A DNA stretch of 64,000 nucleotides from Protonemura montana. Its lineage: Eukaryota > Arthropoda > Insecta > Plecoptera > Nemouridae. The notes below the pieces were generated by a model. That model saw only the letters and a program-made list of their open reading frames with translations. It had not been told where the DNA came from and did no database searches. The position numbers and the translations under genes were made by a program. Positions 37,801 to 50,745 of this stretch are shown here, in pieces; within the stretch, counting starts at the first letter, position 1; each line of letters opens with the position of its first letter. The DNA lies in NCBI GenBank assembly GCA_947568835.1, contig OX387604.1, forward strand, positions 12,429,076 to 12,493,075. Reading direction: 5' to 3'.

Positions 37801-38095
37801 GCACACATACACGGAGGAAACGTATTACATAAATCAATCATCTATATATACGATTATAAAATAATATTACATTTGGATACCACACTAAAATTTAAGAAAT
37901 GATTTCAACTTTTGACTACATTATTACTAATGCATTTTCACCTGCTAAATTTTTGAATGCCAAACCAATGCAATAACGTACGGACATTTGCTAGCGCTAT
38001 TGAAAATCCACGTTCCTACACAGCCTAGCAAGTTCTTTTTGAAAATGGCAACTATTACTAAAAACAGTGGTCTCCTATTCATTACAGATCTATTT
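31829..38095. other. Intergenic stretch between the MFSD6-like and EGF-receptor-like genes
   Basis: About 6.3 kb of mostly AT-rich sequence. Apart from the decamer minisatellite at 33.2-33.55 kb I see no feature that can be supported. Open frames near 34,574-34,951 (plus) and 33,861-34,244 (minus) have no ATG in a sensible place, no recognisable domain and no splice context. Confidence 0.4.
33195..33550. repeat. Decamer minisatellite, core CCCCAGTGTG
   Basis: About 35 diverged units near 10 bp long (GTGCCCCAGT and variants) cover 350 bp. All plus-strand frames and one minus-strand frame are open here because the unit lacks stop codons; the encoded Cys/Pro-rich strings are not real proteins. 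Confidence 0.85.
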
Positions 38096-41000
38096 CTACT
38101 GGATTAGAGGTGAGCTTTGGCTGTCACTAAAATCAAGTGTATAATACATTTCCGAGTTGTCCATGGCTGGAAAAGACCTGTGCTCCGCCTGTCCATTACT
38201 GCTCTTGTCGATGGGTGGGTGACAGAGTCTGGCGCTGCGAAAGTGTGCAATGTCAGAACCATCTTCGTAATTATCATCTTACGTCACTACATGCAATCGG
38301 CACTTTGACCATGCTGCGACAAATTTCATCTGTAGGTATAAAAGTATAGCTCTCACCTGCTAGGACTCGGTATTTCTTCCAAACGGGTCACTTTGCATGG
38401 CAAAAGTGGCGTCGCATTCAAAAAGCATCTCTTGTAGGTTTCGTGGACACGACAATGACACGCGGCCACCTTGAAAAGCATAAAGATTCGCTTGTTTTTC
38501 AATCAGAAATATATTAGCAATACAATAACAAACAAACAACCACAAATATTTATTTTAACGAGTAAGTCCAGTACACTTATCAGCACACGTGGAGTAGCTG
38601 CACTTTTTACTTTATTGGTCATTGGTAATCTTACCGTGAGCATAACTATCGTGACCGCACAAGCCAACGTCCCGGCAGCCACGTAAAGGTTGTGGAGGTG
38701 GTCCAAGTGAACTGAGACAGGTATTTGGGCGTCGATCTCATTGTCAGCGCCGTTGTCTGGGTACGCGCTGGGCATCGTCTCCAAAACGAATTCATCTGAA
38801 ATTACTTATTTTATTCGTCATCCGCTTATTGATTTATTTTTAGGGTTTAACGACGCACTTTTTTGACAACGTGGCCTGTGACATTAGTCTAAAGGCGTCG
38901 GTGAATGAGTGGATGAGGATGAGGATCCTGAGAGCCGGTGTTTCCAACACTCCAACCGTTTGGTTTTCGTCCGCTTATTCGTCCGCTAATAACAAGAATG
39001 ACTAGTCTTCTGGTGCCCTGTGATTAATACAGGTGACAAAGAGCACCGCAAGTGGGTGTAAGGATGCATCACTTACCTTGACACGTTTTGCCAGTGTACC
39101 CTGGTTTACACGCGCAGTAGAATGACTGAACACTGCTCCAGCACGTTCCACCGTGATGGCAAGGATTTACGCTGCACGCCTATTAACAGAATAGCCACTT
39201 ATCTTAGAGGATGATTGACTTTCGCAACAATTTCTGTTCAATTTTACTTTCATGAAAAGAGTAAAACAACGGTGTGTGTTATATTACTCACGGCTCTAGA
39301 AGGAATCAAGCAGTCTGGTCCCGAAAATCCTTTGGGACACTCGCATGAATAGTTGTTTCCCCTGTCCACACAGTAATGGTGGTTGTGACATGGATTTGGA
39401 TCGCAGAGATCAATCTGAAAAGAGGATCATTATAAGTAAGCAATGTTAATCACACGTTAATATGTTATTTTTGTGGCAATTCCGACTCACCTTCACGTGG
39501 CAACGTTTCGCCGTGAACCCCCTGCCACAGATGCAAGTGTACCCATCGATATGGTCCATGCAGGTGCCACCGTTGATACAGGGTGAGGACTCGCACTCGT
39601 TGTATTCGTATTCGCATTGTTGCCCGGCAAAACCTAATATCAGACAGGTATAAGTATGGAGGTGGGCACAAATTACGATTGCCGAGTGCATGTGAGCATT
39701 CCTCATTCAAGACTTAATGCCAGAAGTACGTCTGGCGAAAGCTTGCCTGAGGAATGGATCTGCTGATCTGTCTAGTTTGTTGTGGGTGTCATTACCAATC
39801 TTCATATTGGCAATTACAAGCATAGCAATGCAACGGATTCAATCCGTGGATTAGCTACCTGACGAGCTTACAATTGGCACGTAATTAGCTGTATGTATAT
39901 GATTTACGAGTGGATTTCAAAAATAATTTTCCATGACTGATATGTTTTCTTCATCAAAATAACGCAATCGTTGTATTATCTCGCAAGCTCTGTTGTGAAC
40001 TACACTTCCTTGTATTTTATGTCCCATATTTAAGTCAGATGTTTTATTTTAAAAATACAGAAAATCTGTAAGAACTGTATGATCGTCCCTTAATAATAAT
40101 AATAATAATAATAAAACTAGTTTTTTATTCCAGATTGATTACATTGTAATATTAGAACGTCGTGCATCATACAATATCCGCTATCCCTTGTGTTTTCTCG
40201 TCATACCTGGTTGACAGAAGCACCTGTACCCGTCGTCCTCATTAACGCAGATCCCATGCACACACGGGCTCGATTCGCATTCCTGGCCATGTTGGCAAAG
40301 CGCCCCCGCAAACCCAGGCTCGCAATCGCACCGGAACTGCCTCGTTGTCACTTTCCGGAAGCAAGTGCCCCCGTTCAGGCACGGGGATGAATCGCATGGG
40401 TTCGTCTCCTCTTCACACGTTTTTCCCGTGAAGCCTGGAAGGCGAAGAAAAATCACGTAGACTTAGGCTTACCGGTTTCGATATGAATTTATCAGTGCAC
40501 TCTCAAACCCCCTGTGATTATTATTGCGTATTGTGTTTTATTCTCAGCTGTCGTGTCCAGGCAGAGAGTTATTTGGTATGGTTCCGTCTGTTTCATTCGG
40601 AAGTATGGAAATGGTAACCTTTGAGCATTTGGGGTTAATAATGCAGAAGCTATGTGTAGGAAGGTGATTTTAATTTGAACGAACTATTAATGCTGACTTT
40701 TTAATGCTTTGAAATTAGTTTAATATTCAAGTGAAGATTAATATGCGTGCTCCCGAAGAGGTGGATGCTGCGTTTCATACAGCAATCGTTTATTTTCCCT
40801 TTTGCTGAGCTCTGTTAATGGCGTAGCTTAAACTTTTTTAATATGGTTCTGCTAAAAAGTTGTTTTAATTAATAAATGTTTCCGTTTCTATCTTTGAGAC
40901 GGCTTGGCCCACGTCTTTTCTGGGCAAAGTCTTGGTCAAATTATACAGACCCGAGCTGATGCTGCCCCGGTGATCGCTTTTATTCAGGAACGTCCCAGAA

Positions 41001-44000
41001 CAACGTCCTCTAGTGCTCGATTCCATATTTATTGTTTTATCTGAAACGGACACTGGCATCGAAAATATCTGCCTGCCATCCGTCGAAGATGGATGTTTTC
41101 CTTCAAGATAGGAGGGTGAGGCGGAACGGGGTGGGCAAAATGCCGACGAGGTGATATCGGGATGTGTATTGTGTACCTACGGTGTGGTGGGGCAGCTTTT
41201 TTGGCAGTTTGTCTTGGTGTTGAGAGGGGTACAGCATCTTGGCCACCCAGTGCCGATCGATATCCTTACTGCCATACGAGGGAAATGCCCCAGCTAGGAT
41301 ATAAGATAGGTACACCGAGGACTGAAAGCCAGCTGCCAGCTACCGATATGGGACGTAGCACGTGGAAATAAAATTATGCATGCACATTCGACGGTATCGT
41401 TTTATGCATGCAGCGATGTAATTGAGAGGATATTTAAAACGGAACCTGCTCTGCCGGGAAACTCTTCTGAGATAGCTTTCTGTTGCAATCGCCCAGTAGA
41501 GGTGAGAATTTGTGTCAGAATGTAAATCTTTTAAATCTTTGACGAGATTTACCCTTTTTTTTAATATATCGAGACATTTCAAAAAGCTTTGAAAATGTAT
41601 TTTGAAAAAAAAAACGACAACATATTGTGGGTTTTGAATGCACCATTGGGCCAAGCTAGAAACCAGTGTTCGGACCTGAATCGTGCACCCCTAATTTATG
41701 CTGCGCTGTGATACATTCTATTAAACATTAGGTAAATTAGTTTCAAACTTTATAATTTGATTTCGGAAAATGTCCACGAGATCACGGAGGAGAGTATAGC
41801 CTCGTGTTAACAGATTGTGAGACTGGTGGCGACGAATCCATTATCGAGTCATTAATCCTTTACGAATGGTACATGCTCGAGTGTTAATTGCGAGGTGAAT
41901 TAATAATCTCACTTACCATAAGGACATAGACACTGAAATATATTCCCATCGTGCCCCTGCGATATATCGACGCAAATGCCATTATTTTTGCAAGGACTTG
42001 GGAAACAGGCATCCTTTTCTTCACAGTGAGGACCAACATATCCTGGACAACATTGGCACTCGTAACCTTCCTGTAAATTTAAATCTTCGTTAAGTCTTTG
42101 CATAATTATGCCGTGCGCGTCAACTTGGTAGGTAGTCACTTGAAGTAAAACTACTAACTAATTGGGTAGCCAGAGTGAATTGAGTAAGTGGTTTGAGACC
42201 GCACAGGCTTGCGTTTCCAAAATGGGCTCGCGCTAGAGTTTCCCTTCGCGGTTGCCTACCATAGAAACGTTAGAGAAGCAGACGCCTTTGGTTGAGCACT
42301 CCTGGTTATCGCCGCAAGTGTCGGATTTGACCACCACCCGGAGGCGTACGCATTGACCTCCCCATTTCGCTGACACCACTGAAATACCGAGACACACGGT
42401 CATTACCCGTGAAAGGCTCAACATTCACCTCGCCAGGAACTCCTTAGCACCTTTTATGCACCCATTTTTAGATTTTTTCCTATTTAGGTACATGAATGCT
42501 GAATTGCAGGATCATTATTTTCATTTCAGTTTACTAACAGGATCGGGAAAAACTTATTATTGTGAGTGATTAGTAGCCAGTTTGTAAGCCAATTTTAAGA
42601 GTGAGTCACTTAACAATTTAGGTTTGAAAGTCTGCTAGAGCTGCTGGGTGTAACTACGTGTCTAGGTAATTGGCAACGTACGGATTACTTTTCAGCTCAG
42701 TAAAGTATTCATGCAGTGCATTGTTCCAACAGAAAGAGGTGCTACATGGTTTTGATCGTCAGCGTTCCTCAAGTGGTACAAAATGCTAGCGTATACAAAA
42801 TATTTATACCTGACTGTGCAAATTCAGAAAGCAACAATAAAACCGTAATAGAAAGCAAGTAATGTTCCGAAAATAATTACGGTTAGTTGAGAAAGCTTAC
42901 CTATAAGAAGATTGACACCTTCAGTCAAGTCTTTGTCGTAAAGCGTGACTATTTTCCTCCCGTCCACCTCCAAGGGGGTGATGTCCAAAAGTACCCCCTC
43001 TGTAACGTCGCAGTGAGCATGCCCAGGTCTGGTCACTTGGTAGACGGCAGTTTCAGGCTGTCGCCTGACAAAAGCACAACACACTGTTTCGTTAATATCT
43101 GCTAGAGTTGTACCTGTTTACGCTATGTTGATCCCTACAGAAACTCTCAGCGCAAATTTCAGTATTTTGTTAATGCATTTTTTAATGACCATCACGCCTT
43201 GTTTCTTTCATGTTGCTCATTACTTCTTCAGTGGGCTGTGCCATGTGAGGGGTTTTTACAGAAAAGAAAATAACAAAAATTCGTTATACATCTACGTCTG
43301 CGAATTATTCCTCATTTGGCTTAAAAAGACTTCCTATAGGTGCATATTCTCCTTTATTTCTCTTTGCAATGTTGGTACGAACAATATTTTCTTATGATGA
43401 GCCTCTCAAGTCAAAAGCTATTTTTCAGATTCCTTTGAGCTGTTTTGTGGCCTTTCTCAGTTATAAGGATTGCCATGCCATTCTCTGTATTGATATCTTC
43501 TTTGAAAGATTGTGAAACAGCAAAGTACGCGAGTTTCCTTTTTCATGAACAAAAAAGAATTCCCTGACAACTTTTTCTCTCATTTATTGCGTCGAGCCTC
43601 GAGCGGAATCTGTCACCTACACGAAAACAGCATGCCACCCTCTGCAATTGAACATTTTTTCCCTGGATTTTCAGATTTCATTATTTTTTGTTTGAAGTTG
43701 TTTTTATAATTTTAGCGTATTGTAATAATGGCTTCGAAAATATTTCGAACGGAAAATATATTTCTTTGTATAGGTACTTCACTATCGTGATGCTTTCAAC
43801 TCTGTGTAAACGTGTTGAGAATCCGAAAGAAACTTTCAATACTTGGTTTTCTTTCCCCAAAGACCAAAAATGTTTGCGTGTTTGTGGCACGTTTACCTCT
43901 CGTCAGTCGGTAGGTTTTGCTTTGAGCGTGCAGGCATTTTACTGGCTAGCTTGACGAGTCTCTCCTCGTCAATTCGGACTAGCAAGATGTCGCCACTCTG

Positions 44001-46530
44001 CATTTCAGCAGTGCCTGCCCAGCTCGCAGAAGAAGCCTTGTTGGGGTCACAGTCGTTTTCCTCATTCTCATTGGCATCGCAATCGGGAGGCACCTAGACA
44101 AATTGAATATCTCGAGTTACGTTTGCGGGTAAAAGCTATAAGAATTTCAAATACTAAAGTCAAAATAAACGACGTGCATATTTTCACTCTGTTAAAGTTG
44201 GTATCACTTGTACGCCCATGAATATTTGGACATACACAAGCCATGCTTTTATTAACGCTCCATTTTCTTATGCATAATTCATATTTCCATACAAAATTGA
44301 ATTTTAGTTGAAGCTTGTATGCGTATTATACCCTAACCAATTTACTGTAGCTTCAAGAGCTTAAAATTACATATTTCCCGTCGTTTAAAGAGACCTCCTG
44401 ACGTTAGAACGTTATCTCTAACTAATTTCCTGCCACTTCTCCCGTTCCATTCCTTTTGTGTTTGAATATATCACTCCAGTCTTCCTAACTCGTTCCCGTG
44501 CCGTTCTCGCACTGCCATGCCCTTTCCGCAGGCTTTCTGGAGTTTGTCCCAGAGTGTAGATGCGAGAGGCTTAAATAGTTTTAACTCCTGGTCGCAGATC
44601 CTTTCAATAGCATTTGTAATTCAAGCACAATATCGTTTCCATTTTCCATCTTCTTATAGTTCAATGAGAGAGTAGCGTGAACTACATTGACTTTCATGAC
44701 AAGACAAGATCACGTTGCCTCCATTCGGACATCTTTGCTTATATAAATAGCATGCAAGGAAGTAATTTATTCATTCAATAACTTTGTGTAAGTACCTCCG
44801 ATTGAAAATAACGATTAGATGATTTTTATCAGGGATTTCGCGTGTCAATAAATCGAAACGCGATTTTTAAAAGTAATGGCTATAAAATAAATGTTTATTT
44901 CGGGTGTTTTGAATATGTAAAGACGAGTAGCGTTTTTTCTGAATTACATACTAAATCAAGCTTTAATACCACTGGTTGCGGATTCACAATGCGGAGTCCG
45001 ACAAAAAAACGGGCTTAAAATGTTGTGGACTCGGTCAGATTCTGCGTGCAGTGAATTTAAATGGCTGTCACCTCATGGCGATACTAAAATTACAACCGGG
45101 TAACATAATAACCTCGGATTCCATTACAAACCAAGTTGTGTACTGTAAGTTTATATTAAATAAGAATGTGGCCATTGGAAGGTTTTCAAATTATTTCAAT
45201 CAAGGTATATAAGTACAAGCCCACACATCAGTAAAAATCTAATCCATATAACCAGCAGGCTAATATTCAGTGGAAGCGTATACGTTTCAGCACCGGATGA
45301 GAATGTTTCATGTAGCAAAGCACACAAGCGGGAAATCGATAATGTTTTCGGGAGTCTGGATGAGTAGGTCCACTATCGGAACAAGCTGTAATGTAATCGC
45401 CGACAAATTAATCGGAGAACACTTCTCTTATCTGCATAACTTATTGGATATCTATATTACCCGAATGCAACTAAGGAGCGTCTCTTTGACGGTACAACGT
45501 TGCAAATGAGGTGGAGCTATATTAGCTGTAATACCGATTTCGATTCGCGGGAATTTTTCAATTTTTCTTCCATGAATTTATTTATTCCTGTTCAGCTATA
45601 CTGAGTTTTTTTATATTTTTTACGTCTTCTCATACCTTCCTGGGCTCATTCCGCTAATGAAGCACTAAAGGAATCATGTTTTCTACCCGATATCTAGATC
45701 GGGTCGAAAAAGTTTCAGCTAATGCATACCCTACTTCCGCTCAACATTAAATGACCCCGGCCCACGGTCCACTCGCTTTGATTCGGGAGTCATATATTTT
45801 CCAGCATGTATCTCATCAGGTTATTCAATACCTATTCCCTAAGTCAAGCGGAGGTAGGTTCATTATTAAATTATTTAAAGCCCCCAGGGGAATCTCCATG
45901 TTGCGCTTGCATTCAGCAAAATCGGAGGTAGACGTCTAAAAGCTAATATCATAACATTTGGCCATGCTCATGCTAACACCTTATCAAGCAACGAGCAATA
46001 AATCTTACCATAATCGGCAGCATCAGTTCCTGGGTTTCGTTGCCTTTCCAAAGCCGAGACTCAGAAGGCAAAGGAAGGATGTCACACGATAAACTCTCCA
46101 GCTTCTCCTCCAGTCTTGAAGGTATTCGGCGTTCCAAATGCTTCGTCGAGATTTCTACCGGAATTGACGAAACCTGACTAAGAGCATCTTGAACACCAAT
46201 TTTTTGGCCTTCTTTGGTTGTGAATTCTTGCGGTATTGACTGACTGCTTGAGCCGACCAACGACGTTGCAGTTGATGGCGATGGCGCGGGTGTGGTTGAT
46301 GGTGCATGTGTTGTTGAAGGTCCTTGTGCAGTAGAACTCGTTGAGGGAACAAATGTTGTTAATGGAAGTTGCGTTGTTGACTCCAAGGGGACCGAGGACC
46401 GCATTGTCCGAGAAGTGGTGTGGGTGATGGCACTCTTTGTCGTCATCAGCTTGGTATCCATCATGTGTGAAAGTGTGAGCAGATGGAAAATTGCCAATCG
46501 CAATATTATTTTTTTATCCATAGAAGCCAT
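38096..46530 (-). CDS. DNER/Notch-ligand-like single-pass EGF-domain receptor, 721 residues
   Basis: Twelve exons, minus: 46530-46009, 44093-43897, 43064-42901, 42378-42260, 42070-41917, 40434-40207, 39633-39491, 39414-39292, 39179-39077, 38795-38635, 38469-38357, 38234-38096. Every phase matches and the sum is 722 codons with the stop. Order: signal peptide; about 150 Ser/Thr-rich residues; a conserved-looking globular part with [16 protein letters not shown] and [12 protein letters not shown]; a Cys-rich junction; seven EGF domains of the C-x-NGGTC type; a membrane helix ([18 protein letters not shown]); a tail of about 85 residues ending [17 protein letters not shown]. It should sit at the cell surface and could bind Notch-type partners. 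DNER, or an insect relative such as weary, is the best guess; the family is sure only as far as EGF-type membrane protein. It has no DSL domain, so it is not a classical Delta or Serrate. Confidence 0.75.
38831..38969 (-). mobile_element. Internally deleted 5S-derived SINE copy with 10-bp target duplication
   Basis: Both ends of the SINE found complete at 58,779-59,215 are present: the tail (TTTAACGACGCACT...TTGACAAC on plus) and the extreme head (CCGGTGTTTCCAACAC on plus). The middle is missing, including most of the 5S-like promoter. The copy is flanked by TCCGCTTATT at 38,821-38,830 and 38,970-38,979. It lies in an intron of the EGF-domain gene. The perfect duplication suggests it integrated in short form or was shortened afterwards. 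Confidence 0.8.
40092..40114. repeat. AAT microsatellite
   Basis: About eight TAA/AAT units lie in an intron of the EGF-domain gene. Confidence 0.85.
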
Positions 46531-48990
46531 AATAAATCTGAGTTAATCGAATTATATGATCAGATTTTTTTTAATAGTAGTATAGGTACTTGAGAATAGT
46601 TATGAAATTTATATAGGACGGATGTTGCGTTTGATTGAATAAGCGGTTAGGGAAGTTAAACGAATATTTGAATCTTCACAGCATTTCCATCCCAATTTTT
46701 TTCCTGGCGCAATACCTGAAATAAAGGTTTGAATTAAAAGGACGTTTCTTTAGTTTGATGAACGCTACAAGGACTTCGACAGAGTTGACAACAACAAATA
46801 CGTAAAAACCAAACTACATTAACTTAATTTCGAGATCAGTGATTTTCCCCTTGTAAATACGCACGAAGGTACAAATAAATATACTGCTGCTGTATCCAGA
46901 AAGTTCTATTCATTTTTGTTTAAATTCATCGATCATTTTATCAAAATTACATCATGCACCAACCAAAATAAATTTCTTGTTTGGTGACTTAGTGGTAAGG
47001 AATGTAATCAAGAAACATGTTCAACATCTTCTTAAAGCGACGCTTTGATCTTAAAATTATTCAGAGTGGGAGAGCAAAGTGTACGTCTCACACAATTTCC
47101 AGTGCTTGCTTAAGAAGATGTTCTACATAGAAATCGAACTCGAAATCAAGAGACATGCCCGCGTATCAAAATTATTCGTCGAAAAAATCATACCACAAGA
47201 TCTGTAAAAAAGGAAACCACACATAAGAAAATTTCAATTCGCTCTTAAAGAATGAAAATAGATTAAAAGACAAATGTGCGTGGAATTTCCATAAATTGCG
47301 TCTATCGTTCCATGAAAAAGAGCAAATAATTTGCTAAAATTTGAATATATTGCGTACCTGCGTGGCTACAGACTGGTGGTTTAACTGCAGCGATGTTTCA
47401 CGACGGTTGTGAACCAGCGAGCACATATACGTTGTCCAACGACGCCTGTCACACTGCTGTTGTAGCGTCGCGACGCCCGTTTACACGACGCTCTCGACGC
47501 TCTCGACGCTCTCGACGCTCTCAGATCGCAGTACGAATACGCGGCACTCTTGCTAGCATCTCTTGAACACATTGCGCATGCTTGTCGATCGATATTGTGG
47601 CTGCAGACTTTCATCTCTTCGAATTCAGTTCAGTTCATTAATTAATTGCATTTAATTATGACAAGCTCCATTAGATACGAAGTCTAATATTAAGTTTAAA
47701 AACGAATTCAGCTGTTTTTTACACTTAATCACATGGCATGTACGTATTGTTATATTTAAGCTCGTTCTCAGCTCCCGGTGAGATCATATAAATGGAGCCC
47801 ACGGAAAGGTAGAATTTATGTGAAATATTTGCATAAAACTGCGTGGAGATATGCTCTGTGAACACCCACGTTTCAATAGTTAGGACTAAATGCCCAATTG
47901 ATATGAACAAGAAGCGCCGTGCACACACTGCTCTTTTTTATCATCGTAATAAGTCGATTGTAAAAAAAAATCTCCACGTGTAAACTGTTAAAAAAAAAAG
48001 AGTTCTACGCATCTTCCATCGCCGTGTGATATTACAAGCGTTTTCCCATCAAACCCGTTTCGCTATTATTTTTATTCTAATTTAGGGTTTGTTAAATAAC
48101 TTTAAATGTTTAAATGTTTTCCATACACATAATTAGTTAGTTAAAAAACGCCAATGTGTTCGAGTTCTTATTTCAGAAAATACACAATACATTAGTTTTT
48201 AAGTTATTGACCCTGATTATTTTGTTTAGATGCATTTAGGATGCTTGAACTAGGTGATTGTTATAATTTTATGTGGTTCTTTTGTTATCGGAAAATTGTC
48301 AGGACTGCTCAAACCTCTGAAGAAGTAACTAGTATATGTTACGAAACGTCGGGAAATTTAGTAGCCCTTTACTTATCATTCAAAACCCAGTTCAAATAGT
48401 TTTTCTAAAAACTTGTGCTAAGGATAAATTAAGTAGACATGAGTCTAAAAACCACCATAACTTTAAATGTGATTTCACGTGTACTTACTCCAATCTAGGC
48501 GAGGATAGGTTCATGTCGACCGTCAGAATCAGTTTTTCTCTTCATACTTCGTTCAGCGAGAGAATATACTTATCCGCCAGAGGCACAATCGGTCGTCTTA
48601 ACGTGACATGCAGGCCATCCGTAATTAAACAATAATGATAATTTTAAAATAATCAAAAAAAAATAAAAAAATAAACACTTCAAATCATTTCCGCTAGTGT
48701 ACATTTTTATTTGGCTCAAAAGCGTTGTCGTGTGAAAACGATTTGTTTTTCGGCCAATCAAAATAATTTGTCTAGCAATTATAACAATCTTGTGAATTAT
48801 TTTTCAATAAAATAAGTATTTTGAAATCCCGCCACTGTCACCAAAACTAAAATTTCTTTCCTGAGTTGGTAGCAATGCTGGGGTTCCTTTTGCTGGTCTC
48901 TTCTCTCACAGTCCGAACTGTCCGTGAGGCTAGGTATTTGTCGAAGGACAGCCTCGGATTCTCTCTTTAAGGCGAGGCTAGGTTAATGTC
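46531..48990. other. Noncoding stretch upstream of the EGF-domain gene
   Basis: Probably holds the promoter and any 5' UTR exon of the EGF-domain gene. A more GC-rich patch at 47,370-47,620 is a candidate first exon but no start or donor can be fixed. Otherwise AT-rich with nothing recognisable. Confidence 0.35.
47486..47521. repeat. Four copies of the 9-mer CGACGCTCT
   Basis: Four perfect tandem nonamers sit in the GC-richer patch about 1 kb upstream of the EGF-domain gene's start codon. On the minus strand they read as an open Arg-Ala-Ser repeat. Confidence 0.85.
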
Positions 48991-49020
48991 GGCCGTCAGC
49001 ACCGGGATCTCCCTTCTAGT

Positions 49021-49450
49021 TGATTGATTTATTTATGGTGCTATAACGACTCATTATTTTGACAACAGTGAATGAGAGAGTAATGAGGAGAACTATAATA
49101 AACCTTACCTAGTCTTGAAGGGAGGAGGGGCAACCCGGTGCCGGCACGTAGCCTACTCCCGTCGAAGAGCACCAAGGGGACCACCGGTTTAACGTCCCTA
49201 CCGAAGGACGGTACAACCGTTGAGTGTCGGTACAACGTCACAGGCCACAAATCCATGCTGTCAAGAGGTTGATACGCAAGGCGAATAAAGTTGCTGTACT
49301 AACTTTCATCCCTCCAACCTCTCTCTCTTTTGCTAGAACAGTTCTTGTGTATGTTGGCCACCCATCTAAGACCTGACCCAGGGCAGCGTTGCTTAACTTC
49401 GGTGTACTCATGAGAACCGGTGTTTCCAACACGCCGCACAGTTCGGTTTA
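49021..49450 (-). mobile_element. 5S rRNA-derived SINE (SINE3-type), near full length
   Basis: On the minus strand the head contains ACACCGGTTCTCATGAG, then CACCGAAGTTAAGCAACG, then CTTAGATGGGTGGCC, in the spacing of the internal promoter of animal 5S rRNA (box A, intermediate element, box C). The body is about 250 bp of unknown origin. The tail is TTGTCAAAATAATGAGTCG and then TAAATAAATCAATC. It is about as long as the copy at 58.8 kb and alike throughout. A clear target duplication was not found, only a possible CTTCTA. Confidence 0.8.
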
Positions 49451-49954
49451 CTTCTAACTAGAAGGCTTCTTGCTTCGAAGAGTGTCGTAGAGCATGTAGT
49501 CTGTCAGACCTCATGGATAGATCTAGAGGAAGTAACCCTAACCTAACATAACCTTAGAGCAGTGTTTCCTAAAACATTCGACAAATGTATAATTTTCTAC
49601 AATTCTATAATTTTCGTGACACCGATTACCCCTCGTCAAAAAAAAAAGAAAGAAACGCAATTGCGTAATTCTATGTCAAACAAACCAAAAACTAAAACAA
49701 AAAATGAACCAAATGTAAAACGTAAAAACCTTAAAAGACGAAAAAGAACATTTGCTTCACAAATATATCTGGCACTAATCTTAGGAAGTAGAAGTCCGAT
49801 TTAAGGCACTTTTCAGTGGTACTATAGTGCGCCTTCCACCATTTTTGGGCTAACGAAAATTATGAAAAGTTTTTTTTTTTCAGACATGTGCAAACCGTGA
49901 ATATTTCCAACTATGCAACTATTCAGATATTTGACCATACTACTTATTACAATG

Positions 49955-50175
49955 AAAAAAAATATAGACGCGGGAATCCAACGCGGGCCTTGCGACCTGC
50001 AATCGGATACTGTAACCGCTCGACTACGAGAGCAGTTGAGCATTTTGAAAGTTTTAATGTAAATATTAATTACTGAACTATGAAGAAGAGAAGAATGTTA
50101 GTAACTAGGAGAGGTATAGGTTACTTCGGAATGCTTAATACTCGTGGAGCTTAGCTGTGTGGTAAGCGCTGAGCT
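49955..50175 (-). mobile_element. tRNA-like repeat, copy 1 of a local pair
   Basis: On the minus strand, 50,037-49,969 reads like a tRNA: box A TAGTCGAGCGGTTA and box B GCGTTGGATTCCC. A shared flank (TTTATGTAAATATTAATTRC on plus, then ATGAAGAAG) and a second tRNA box-A-like motif (TGTGTGGTAAGCGCTG, plus) occur in the same order in the copy at 50.5 kb. It is a SINE or SINE dimer, not a functional tRNA gene, since no acceptor stem closes. Confidence 0.55.
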
Positions 50176-50208
50176 TTTTGGTTTCTTACCATCGAACTAG
50201 ATAACACA

Positions 50209-50436
50209 GATATCCAACAGATTGCGCTGAGGTGCGACTTAACACGTCTGCATGTTCGGTGAAACATTTACAAATAGGGGAACCTGGAGACACAGTGATC
50301 CGGCAACGAAGCTCGTCTGGCGTTCCTCCAGTCGGGCTGAGTTGCTTACATCATCGCGATAGTTTTTGGTAAACGGTGAAAGCCCGTAGTCATAGAGTGG
50401 TTGATCGCCGCTGCCGAGGGTTGGGGTAGGGTGCAA
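50209..50436 (+). repeat. Dispersed repeat family R2, copy 1
   Basis: Shares GATATCCAACAGATTGCG, GGCGTTCCTCCAGTCGG and GGTGAAAGCCC in the same order with 54,879-55,121. An inverted relative lies at 56,989-57,160. No coding capacity was seen. Confidence 0.6.
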
Positions 50437-50501
50437 GTAATTTTTTCTCGGCGCTGTTATAGGAATTTTAATCGCCTGATGGCATACTACAGATAGCGAA
50501 G

Positions 50502-50745
50502 AAAAAAATATATTTAACCGCGGGATTCGAACACGGGCCTTAGCGAAAGGTCACTGGAAACCGTATCTGCTGGACCACGAGAGCAGTTAACAGATGTCTA
50601 TAGTTTTTATGTAAATATTAATTGCTGAATTATGAAGAAGGGAAGCATGTTGGTAATTAAAAGAGTTATTGGTCACTTGGGTAGAGTATACAGTTTAGTT
50701 GGTTTATTTCCCGCGCTGTTGAACCGTGGAGCGTAGCAGTGTGAT
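50502..50745 (-). mobile_element. tRNA-like repeat, copy 2 of a local pair
   Basis: On the minus strand, 50,588-50,519 carries box A CGTGGTCCAGCAGATA and a good box B, GTGTTCGAATCCC. Its flanks match copy 1 at 49.95 kb in the same orientation, so the two form a local direct duplication or two insertions of one family. Confidence 0.55.

Noticed and set aside
38357-38360. Stop directly after the exon ending at 38,357 as the end of the EGF-domain protein
   Set aside because: The frame would stop here if unspliced, but the donor is good and a phase-2 join to 38,234 gives a convincing tail, so the spliced end is preferred.
43125-43954. Plus-strand frames within the EGF-domain gene
   Set aside because: They lie in introns of, or opposite, well-supported minus-strand exons and encode nothing recognisable.
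49330-49445. True 5S rRNA gene
   Set aside because: Only the internal promoter blocks match; the 5' and 3' strands of the 5S helix are absent and the unit continues into a SINE body repeated at 58.8 kb.
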